Source: Flavobacteriaceae bacterium (GTDB lineage Bacteria > Bacteroidota > Bacteroidia > Flavobacteriales > Flavobacteriaceae). Taken from it: a stretch of DNA of 36,994 nucleotides. Made by a program: the position numbers and the translations under genes. Under the pieces are notes generated by a model, which was not told where the DNA came from, did not search any database, and worked only from the letters and a program-made list of their open reading frames with translations. Of this stretch, positions 25,269 through 31,404 are shown piece after piece (positions within the stretch are counted from its first letter, which is position 1; every line of letters starts with the position of its first letter). Location: contig JANTFO010000012.1 of NCBI GenBank assembly GCA_024763365.1, forward strand, positions 1 through 36,994, given 5' to 3'.

Positions 25269-25890
25269 CTATTCATATCCAATATTTCTATGCACATTTG
25301 AAACTTTTAAAACATTGACAACCGGATTAGCAGCAAGTGTTACTTCCAAAATACCTGTATCATTTATATAATTATTCGCACTTGAATAGATATAATCTTG
25401 TGCTTTATTAACAATTCCGGCACGAACGGGATTCAAGTGTAAATAGTCTAACTTAGACCACATAAATTTATTGCTGAATATTTCTTCTGCATGGTTTCCA
25501 TATTGCCAAAATTGATTTTGCTTATTTCTACTATGAGTTTCTGTAGCTTTTTGAAACCTTTCAAGCATCCACTCACGCCTGCTTTCTGGTTCAAATTGTA
25601 TTTTTTCTAAAATCACTCTCGCAGTAAACTTCTTAAAATCCCTTAATACATCTGATAAATTATTGTTTTCAGCTTGTATAATTAAATGAATATGATTAGT
25701 CATAATTACATAACCATAAAGAATCATACCTTTATTTTCAATACAATATTTCAGGCTATCAATAACACAATCACGATAATTTTTTCTACTAAAAACCAGC
25801 CTGCGGCAGGCAGGCATCTATCCAATCAAGCACAGTTGCCGTAATAAAATGTGCTTTGCTTTGGTCGCGTATAATATAGCCTTCTTTCAT
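25269..25890 (-). pseudogene. REP-associated tyrosine transposase (RAYT, Y1_Tnp), broken by a 19-bp palindrome
   Basis: From ATG 25890 the frame reads MKEGYIIRDQSKAHFITATV then LDWID, the N-terminus of Bacteroidetes RAYT proteins. It then runs through 25796-25814 and stops (ACLPQAGF, TAG). Removing exactly those 19 bases rejoins WID to VFSRKNYRDCVIDSLKYC and restores one frame to the stop at 25269. Beyond the break, the HUH motif (MTNHIHLII) and conserved DFKKFTARVILE, FWQYGNHAEEI and HLNPVRAGIVNKAQDYIYSS are intact. An internal ATG at 25817 could give a 182-residue product without the first beta strand, so residual activity is not excluded. RAYTs act on single-stranded hairpins of the REP class; the gene is flanked by matching hairpin repeats. 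Confidence 0.88.
25796..25814. repeat. 19-bp GC-rich palindromic insertion in the RAYT gene
   Basis: CCAGCCTGCGGCAGGCAGG, with core GCCTGC-G-GCAGGC. Its GC content is far above that of the flanks. Its length (19, not a multiple of 3) breaks the host frame. Confidence 0.85.
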
Positions 25891-25954
25891 ATCAAATATT
25901 TGTTTTACACAAAACTACATATTTTTGTGTAAAAGCTCAAAGTAAGTCCCACAA

Positions 25955-25971
25955 CCCGTCCGGCAGGCGGG
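25955..25971. repeat. GC-rich imperfect palindrome upstream of the RAYT gene
   Basis: CCCGTCCGGCAGGCGGG pairs CCCG with CGGG at its ends. It resembles the insertion at 25796-25814 in composition and core (GGCAGG). It sits between ACAACCCG and GGTATTGGAATTGTAC, which may be a worn attC-like site. Confidence 0.55.
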
Positions 25972-26008
25972 TATTGGAATTGTACAGCGGTTTTGTTGTT
26001 TTAGTATG

Positions 26009-26034
26009 GCTCAAAGTCAGAGACTTTGCGCAGC
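26009..26034 (-). repeat. Right 26-bp inverted repeat flanking the RAYT gene
   Basis: Perfect inverted copy of 25242-25267 with the same internal hairpin. It ends 10 nt from the carbonic anhydrase stop codon. Confidence 0.9.
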
Positions 26035-26044
26035 AGGGTCGTTA

Positions 26045-26878
26045 TTATTTTTCCAGATACTGTTTTACTTTTCTACCGTTTATCGGTTGAACAGGTCTAT
26101 AATTATTATGAAGAATTTCTGAGAATTTTTCAATTTGTTCCTTCGACGCTTCTAATGGATTTTTAAGAATATACCAATTTACAATTTCTGTACAAGGTGG
26201 TGTTGTCAATGATCCATTATAGTAGTAATAACTTTTATTGTCTGGTAATATTTCAAGAATATCTATCGTGTCATTGGATTTAAAATCCCCTTTACTTGTT
26301 GGGATTTTATCTAAATATTTTTTTAACAATTTGTTTTCTTTTCCTTCAACATACATAACCCCAATAACTGCATAATCTGTATCAGAATGTTTGTGTACAA
26401 AATGTACTTCTATCGGGAAATGCTTTCCATCGATAGTATGTTCACTTAAAGCGTGATAATGAAATTGTAAGAGTTTGTAATTCTTGCCATTGAGATTTAC
26501 ATTGTTTTCTCCATCAATATTAAATTGTACTGTATGACCATTATTTATGATATTTACTTTTGATTTTCCATAATTAAACACTGCTGTAACTAAATCATTC
26601 ACTTTAAAAATACTATTATTATCAATATTTATCGGGGATTGTGAATTGCCTCCACAATCTGCAAAATCATCACAAAGATTTTTCCAATTTTCTGGACCGT
26701 CTTCTCCTTTATGATGCGACCAATGTACATTTTTAGAATCTTTTTTTGAATCATTGTGTTTTAATTGTTCTGTTTCATCATTTTTTGTCCCTTTATTATC
26801 ATTCTTGTTGCTGTTGCTACAAGACACAAAGAATATTAGAACCAACGTTAATGCTATTAAATTAAATTTTAGTTTCAT
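26045..26878 (-). CDS. Alpha-type carbonic anhydrase lipoprotein
   Basis: A 277-residue zinc enzyme that hydrates CO2 to bicarbonate. The signal peptide ends in a lipobox (LIFFVSC, Cys20), followed by a Lys/Asp/Asn-rich linker, so it is a lipoprotein facing the periplasm or surface. The alpha-CA domain begins near residue 51 (HWSHHKGEDGPENW). Zinc ligands are His140 and His142 (QFHYH) and His159 (EVHFVH). His115 (NNGHTV) is the expected proton shuttle, SEHT and TTPPCTE are conserved, and Cys69 or Cys75 with Cys229 may form the family disulfide. All catalytic residues are present. It is a solitary minus-strand gene in the cassette-like array, with the RAYT element at its 3' end. Confidence 0.95.
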   Translation of the reverse strand: MKLKFNLIALTLVLIFFVSCSNSNKNDNKGTKNDETEQLKHNDSKKDSKNVHWSHHKGEDGPENWKNLCDDFADCGGNSQSPINIDNNSIFKVNDLVTAVFNYGKSKVNIINNGHTVQFNIDGENNVNLNGKNYKLLQFHYHALSEHTIDGKHFPIEVHFVHKHSDTDYAVIGVMYVEGKENKLLKKYLDKIPTSKGDFKSNDTIDILEILPDNKSYYYYNGSLTTPPCTEIVNWYILKNPLEASKEQIEKFSEILHNNYRPVQPINGRKVKQYLEK

Positions 26879-27014
26879 TTTTTCTCTTTTTATATTTATT
26901 TAAATTCAGTTATTTATATTTTTCGCAAAGTCACTCTTTTTTCTATTTTTTTCTGTTTTCTTTTTGTCGTTAGCATCAGATTAATCGATTGAATACTGAT
27001 GTGAGTAATGCACC

Positions 27015-27142
27015 ACAACGGTTGGTATAACCGTAGTTGCGACTTATTTAATACAATGTTTGTTCAAAAATACAATTATTATTTTTACTAAAAATGTTCT
27101 AATGGAACAAAATGTTAGCAATTATCGGTTATACGGTGTTGT
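27015..27142. repeat. attC-like inverted repeat D, best-preserved copy
   Basis: The left arm is ACAAC (27015-27019), GGTTG, GTATAACCG (27025-27033), TAG, TTGC (27037-27040). The right arm is GCAA (27118-27121), TTAT, CGGTTATAC (27126-27134), GGT, GTTGT (27138-27142). The 5-, 9- and 4-bp boxes are perfectly complementary, with an asymmetric spacer (5 versus 3 nt). The right end lies 7 nt from the stop codon of the second Fic gene. Size (128 nt), box layout and asymmetry resemble integron attC sites, but the canonical core GTTRRRY is absent. Confidence 0.75.
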
Positions 27143-27149
27143 AGCCAGT

Positions 27150-28220
27150 TTATGATTTTTTTTCAACATATACAGTTCCTTTCCCACGTCCTATACTTTC
27201 AATCATATTCTCTTTTTTCATATACTGTAAGTCCTTTTTGATTGTGTGAATATTTGTATTATTAAATTTTTTTGCAATATCTGATATTTTTAATGGTTGA
27301 TTTTTAGTTATATATTGTTGAATTTCTTTTTGTCTTTCGTTTAAATAGCCACCTTTTGATTTAAAGACATCATATTTTTCGTCCAATTTTTGTGTTAAAA
27401 TATTCAATTTTTCTAAGAAGTATATCGACCATTTTGACGTGTTTTCATTTTCTGAATATCTATCTTTTTGTCCTTCCATTAAGGCTTGGTAATATTTCTT
27501 TTTTGATTGTTCTATTAAATTCTCAAATGAAACGTATTGAATAAATAAATAATCACTTTTCATCAATAATAAGGTTGTCAATAGACGAGAAAGTCGTCCG
27601 TTTCCGTCTTGAAATGGATGAATGGATAAAAACTCATAGATAAATAATCCAATAATTATTAGCGGATGAATTTCATTATTTTTTAACTGTTCATTTGTCC
27701 AATTAACCAAATCATTCATTTCATTTTGGACTAAATGAACTTCTGTTGTATTAAAAATCACTTTTTGAATTCCACCAGGATAGTTGGCAACTACTTTATT
27801 CGATAATGATTTGTATTCTCCCCTATGTCTATTATCTTTTAAACTATGTCGTAATAAATTTTGATGTAATTGTTTAATGTAATTTTCAGATAGTGGGATT
27901 GTGTCGTAATTTTCATAAATTATTTCTAATGTATCATAATATCCTATTACTTCTTGTTCATCTCTGGTTTTTAATTCCGTGATCTTTACATTATTCAATA
28001 ATTCTTTTATTTCATTGTCTGTAAGTGTTCCACCTTCAATTCTTGTTGATGAACCAATACTTTCAACTGTTGCAATTTTTCGAAGTTCTTTGAGGTAAAT
28101 ATTTTCTTGTTTTTCAATTGCATTCCATTTTCCTTTATATAGGTCTATTTTTCCAATTAAATTGAGAACTTTTTGATTGGTTTTAAAATCAAAATTAAGT
28201 TTATTTATATATTTATCCAT
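27150..28220 (-). CDS. Fic domain protein with N-terminal inhibitory motif and C-terminal winged helix (Fic-2)
   Basis: A 356-residue class II Fic protein. The inhibitory helix motif is Ser58-Thr-Arg-Ile-Glu62-Gly63. The catalytic loop is the full consensus HPFQDGNGRLSRLL with His201, so nucleotidyl transfer to proteins is expected once inhibition is relieved. The C-terminal 80 residues form a DeoR/HTH-like winged helix (LNERQKEIQQYI, then LKISDIAKKFNNTNIHTIKKDL), consistent with autoregulation. Direct repeats occur right upstream of its start. It is only distantly similar to Fic-1 in sequence but has the same layout. Repeats D and E flank it. Confidence 0.93.
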   Translation of the reverse strand: MDKYINKLNFDFKTNQKVLNLIGKIDLYKGKWNAIEKQENIYLKELRKIATVESIGSSTRIEGGTLTDNEIKELLNNVKITELKTRDEQEVIGYYDTLEIIYENYDTIPLSENYIKQLHQNLLRHSLKDNRHRGEYKSLSNKVVANYPGGIQKVIFNTTEVHLVQNEMNDLVNWTNEQLKNNEIHPLIIIGLFIYEFLSIHPFQDGNGRLSRLLTTLLLMKSDYLFIQYVSFENLIEQSKKKYYQALMEGQKDRYSENENTSKWSIYFLEKLNILTQKLDEKYDVFKSKGGYLNERQKEIQQYITKNQPLKISDIAKKFNNTNIHTIKKDLQYMKKENMIESIGRGKGTVYVEKKS

Positions 28221-28223
28221 AAT

Positions 28224-28297
28224 GTATCTATAAATTATCTGAATGCAAATCTATAGAACTAAATTCAATTATCCAAAACGTATCTGTATTTTATCTG
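28224..28297 (-). promoter_or_regulatory. Paired direct repeats upstream of Fic-2, candidate operators
   Basis: 28224-28241 and 28280-28297 match at 15 of 18 positions. On the coding strand they read CAGATAATTTATAGATAC and CAGATAAAATACAGATAC. Each holds two YAGATA hexamers 11 bp apart, one helical turn. Autoregulation by the Fic-2 winged helix is inference. Confidence 0.55.
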
Positions 28298-28320
28298 TAA
28301 ATTTTCATTTGTAATTGGCT

Positions 28321-28340
28321 ACAACACTAGTATATACACC
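28321..28340. repeat. attC-like box pair E, right end of the array
   Basis: ACAAC, ACTA, GTATATACACC, preceded by GGCT. GGCTACAACAC also occurs in the reverse complement of the right arm of repeat D. No complementary half is found before recF. Confidence 0.4.
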
Positions 28341-28461
28341 ATGACATATATATTACTTATAACTTCAATATATTATTCCTTAGCAACTAGCATCCTTTTT
28401 ACAATTCTATTCAAAGATAGGAATTTTTTACAGACAAATATTTCAAAACAAAATTATCCCG

Positions 28462-28469
28462 TATTTTTG
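28462..28469 (+). promoter_or_regulatory. Promoter -7 element of recF
   Basis: TATTTTTG matches TAnnTTTG. Its end is only 5 nt before the recF ATG, so the transcript may be leaderless or nearly so. Confidence 0.6.
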
Positions 28470-28474
28470 CCTAT

Positions 28475-29560
28475 ATGTATTTAAAAAGCATCCAACTTAT
28501 CAACTACAAGAATTTTACCGCCCGGAATTTTGATTTCGACCAAAAAATCAATTGCCTCGTGGGGAACAATGGTGTAGGTAAAACCAATGTGTTAGATGCC
28601 ATCTACCACCTTTCGCAAACCAAAAGCTATTTCAACCCCATCACTTCGCAAAATGTCAAGCATGGGGAGCCTTTTTTTATGATTGAAGGGAATTTTGCCA
28701 TTGATGAAGCGCAAGAAGAAAATATAGTTTGCAGCTTTAAAAAAGGCCAGAAAAAGGTCCTCAAAAAAAATGGAAAAGAATACGAAAAGTTTTCTGAGCA
28801 TATAGGCAGTATTCCTTTGGTGATCATCTCTCCGACAGACAGAGACTTAATCACCGAAGGCAGTGAAACACGTCGGCGTTTTATGAATCACGTAATCTCT
28901 CAATCGGACAAGGCCTACTTAAAAGATGTGATCGATTACCACAAAGTCCTCTCACAACGCAATGCACTCTTAAAATACTTTGCTAAAAACCGCACTTTCA
29001 ATGCCGATAACCTCAACGTTTACAATCTACAGATGAGCCAACTGGCAAAACCTATATACGAAAAAAGAAAACAATTTGTTGATACGTTGAACCCTGTTTT
29101 TATGACTCATTATAAGGCTATTTCTCAAGGCAATGAAATAGTAAGTCTGTCATACAAGTCAACGCTTTCTGAAAGTGATTTAACAGAAAAACTACAAGAA
29201 AATTTGGATAAAGATAGGGTATTGCAATATACCAGTGCAGGTATTCACCGCGATGATTTGAATTTTATGATCGATGCGTACCCCATCAAAAAATTCGGCA
29301 GCCAGGGACAACAAAAATCTTTTTTAATCGCCATAAAATTAGCCCAGTTTGACCTCATCAAAAAAGCCAGTGAACGAACACCCATCTTACTACTAGACGA
29401 TATTTTTGACAAATTGGACGACCAGCGTGTCTCTCGTTTGATCAAAATGGTCCAAGATGCCCATTTTGGACAAATTTTTATCAGTGACACACATGAAGAA
29501 CGTACCGAAAAGATTGTGAAAGGAGTCAACCAGTCTTATAAAATATATAAGCTATCATGA
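28475..29560 (+). CDS. recF: DNA replication and repair protein RecF
   Basis: An SMC-like ATPase of 361 residues, normal length, which helps load RecA at single-stranded gaps. Walker A is GNNGVGKT at residues 30-37. The signature region is around [19 protein letters not shown], and Walker B is [12 protein letters not shown] near residues 309-320. The gene is complete. Its last codons overlap the next gene by 4 nt (ATGA), so the two are translationally coupled. Confidence 0.96.
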   Translation: MYLKSIQLINYKNFTARNFDFDQKINCLVGNNGVGKTNVLDAIYHLSQTKSYFNPITSQNVKHGEPFFMIEGNFAIDEAQEENIVCSFKKGQKKVLKKNGKEYEKFSEHIGSIPLVIISPTDRDLITEGSETRRRFMNHVISQSDKAYLKDVIDYHKVLSQRNALLKYFAKNRTFNADNLNVYNLQMSQLAKPIYEKRKQFVDTLNPVFMTHYKAISQGNEIVSLSYKSTLSESDLTEKLQENLDKDRVLQYTSAGIHRDDLNFMIDAYPIKKFGSQGQQKSFLIAIKLAQFDLIKKASERTPILLLDDIFDKLDDQRVSRLIKMVQDAHFGQIFISDTHEERTEKIVKGVNQSYKIYKLS

Positions 29561-29859
29561 GCAATGACAAACGACATAAAGATGCCCAGCCTATCAATAA
29601 ACTCATGCAAGAGTTTATCAATGAAAATAACCTGAATAAAGGTTTGAGTCAGCTACGGGTAGAGGAAGCTTGGGCCAGTGAGATGGGCAATGGCGTGCTT
29701 AGTTATACTCACAAGCTGGAATTAAAAGGAGAGACATTATTGGTTTTCTTAAACTCTTCTGTTTTGCGCGAAGAGCTGCAATACGGCAAAGACAAAATCA
29801 TCAATATTCTCAATGAAAAAATGGGTGATGATTTTATTAAAAAAATAAGATTTTTGTGA
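29557..29859 (+). CDS. DUF721 (DciA-like) protein
   Basis: A 100-residue protein of the DUF721 family ([28 protein letters not shown], then [18 protein letters not shown]), the domain found in DciA, the helicase-loading factor of many bacteria without DnaC. It overlaps recF by 4 nt; the recF/DUF721 pair is common in Bacteroidetes as I recall. A role in replication or repair is likely. A heptamer repeat starts at the base after its stop codon. Confidence 0.88.
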   Translation: MSNDKRHKDAQPINKLMQEFINENNLNKGLSQLRVEEAWASEMGNGVLSYTHKLELKGETLLVFLNSSVLREELQYGKDKIINILNEKMGDDFIKKIRFL

Positions 29860-29908
29860 GAAGCTGGAAGTGGGAAGCTGGAAGCCTGAAGCCTGAAGCC
29901 TGAAGTAA
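29860..29908 (+). repeat. Seven-unit heptamer tandem repeat after the DUF721 gene
   Basis: Units: GAAGCTG, GAAGTGG, GAAGCTG, GAAGCCT, GAAGCCT, GAAGCCT, GAAGTAA. The phase is strict over 49 bp and begins immediately after the TGA. Confidence 0.92.
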
Positions 29909-29976
29909 CTTCCGGTAAAAATCAAGAATACCTAAAATTTGCACCACTTGTGCTTAATATAAATCAGTTCAGAACA

Positions 29977-31218
29977 ATGAAAACACTATTTACCAATATT
30001 AAAACTCTGGTGCAAGTCAGAGAAAATGAGGTACAAATGCTCTCCGGTAAAAACATGCAAAATCTGCCGATTATCGAAGAAGCCTATTTGTTTGTTGAGG
30101 GCGATGTTATTGTTGACTATGGAAAAATGGAATCTTGCCCCACTATTAAAGTTGATGAAGTCATAGATTGTTCAGGTAAAATTATCTTACCCACCTGGAT
30201 AGACAGCCATACGCATATAGTTTATGCCGATCATCGCGAGGGAGAGTTTGTAGATAAAATCAAAGGTTTAAGCTATGAAGAGATCGCTGCCAAAGGCGGG
30301 GGTATTTTAAATTCTGCTGAGAAACTCGCTCAGGCCGGTGAGGATGAACTTTTTGAGCAAGCTGCCAAACGTGTGGAGGAGGTGATCATGATGGGCACTG
30401 GTGCTTTGGAGATCAAATCGGGTTATGGACTATCCACGGAAAACGAATTAAAAATGCTCCGGGTCATCAAAAGATTGAACGAGCACTACCCTATTCCCAT
30501 CATAGCCACATTTCTGGGGGCGCATGCTTTTCCTAAAAAATATCTAAACAAGCCCGATGCTTATATCCAAGAGATCATTACGCAAATGTTACCTCAAATA
30601 GAAAAAGAAAAGCTGGCAGCCTTTGTAGATGTATTTTGTGAAAAAAACTATTTCGACCTAGAACAAACAGAGCGTATTCTGGTAGCAGCCAAAAAACACG
30701 GATTGACACCTAAGATCCATGTCAACCAATTCAATAGTTTTGGGGGAGTGGCCTTGGGGGTAAAACACAAGGCGCTAAGCCTAGATCATTTAGAAGTAAT
30801 GACCGATGCAGATATGGAGGCATTAAAAGGTTCTAGAACCATGCCTGTCGCTCTACCGGGTTGTTCCTTCTTTTTGGGGATTCCCTATACTCCGGCTCGA
30901 AAAATGATAGATGCCGGCTTGCCCATCGCTTTGGCAACCGATTACAATCCCGGTTCGTCGCCTAGCGGTAATATGAATTTTGTAGTAGCTACGGCTTGTA
31001 TCAAAATGAAAATGACTCCTGAAGAAGCCATCAATGCCGCCACTGTCAATGCTGCCTATGCCTTAGGCTTATCAAAAAACTACGGGTCTATTTCAAAAGG
31101 TAAAAAAGCGAATTTCATCCTCACCAAGGAGATTCCTTCTTATGCATTCATCCCCTACTCATTTGGAAATAATTTGATCAAAAAAATATTTGTTGACGGG
31201 AAAGAGATCAACTATTAA
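29977..31218 (+). CDS. hutI: Imidazolonepropionase
   Basis: A cytoplasmic metal-dependent amidohydrolase of 413 residues that opens imidazolonepropionate to formiminoglutamate in histidine breakdown. I take ATG 29977; an upstream in-frame GTG (29950) would add nine residues not typical of the family. Metal ligands are His78 and His80 (DSHTH), a third His in KIHVNQF, and the Asp in ATDYNPGSSPSG. GTGALEIKSGYGL is the family substrate-binding segment. No other hut gene is adjacent. It converges on the wza/wzc operon. Confidence 0.94.
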   Translation: MKTLFTNIKTLVQVRENEVQMLSGKNMQNLPIIEEAYLFVEGDVIVDYGKMESCPTIKVDEVIDCSGKIILPTWIDSHTHIVYADHREGEFVDKIKGLSYEEIAAKGGGILNSAEKLAQAGEDELFEQAAKRVEEVIMMGTGALEIKSGYGLSTENELKMLRVIKRLNEHYPIPIIATFLGAHAFPKKYLNKPDAYIQEIITQMLPQIEKEKLAAFVDVFCEKNYFDLEQTERILVAAKKHGLTPKIHVNQFNSFGGVALGVKHKALSLDHLEVMTDADMEALKGSRTMPVALPGCSFFLGIPYTPARKMIDAGLPIALATDYNPGSSPSGNMNFVVATACIKMKMTPEEAINAATVNAAYALGLSKNYGSISKGKKANFILTKEIPSYAFIPYSFGNNLIKKIFVDGKEINY

Positions 31219-31222
31219 CCCA

Positions 31223-31240
31223 CATTATTCATGAATAATG
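31223..31240. repeat. Perfect 18-bp palindrome after hutI
   Basis: CATTATTCATGAATAATG starts 5 nt after the hutI stop codon. It may form a hairpin or cruciform; no T-tract follows. Confidence 0.75.
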
Positions 31241-31242
31241 CG

Positions 31243-31377
31243 GAGTTAAAAAGTTAAATGTGTAAAGTTTATAAAGTTAGGCTTTGTCTTTAATTTTGTT
31301 GAATAGCCCAAATTGGGTTATTATTATTGCTTATCACTGGTGGGTAAACTTTTACCTTTCAACTTTATAACTTTCAG
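31243..31377. repeat. Heptamer-like units in inverted orientation between hutI and wzc
   Basis: On the hutI side: GAGTTAA, AAAGTTA, AATGTGT, AAAGTTT (31243-31270). On the wzc side: CTTTTAC, CTTTCAA, CTTTATA, then A and CTTTCAG (31349-31377). The two sets are roughly complementary and may pair as a weak convergent terminator. Confidence 0.45.
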
Positions 31378-31404
31378 CTAAGAAAAAATTATGAATTTTT
31401 CGGG

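Noticed and set aside
25242-26034. Calling the RAYT unit a standard IS with terminal inverted repeats
   Set aside because: Y1/HUH transposases do not use such ends, no target duplication is visible, and the repeats contain REP-like hairpins.
23763-28220. Fic genes as two-gene toxin-antitoxin systems
   Set aside because: Both proteins carry their own N-terminal inhibitory motif and neither has an adjacent small antitoxin gene.
22902-28340. Calling this a classical integron
   Set aside because: No intI-type gene is in the window and the repeats lack the canonical GTTRRRY core, so only attC-like is justified.
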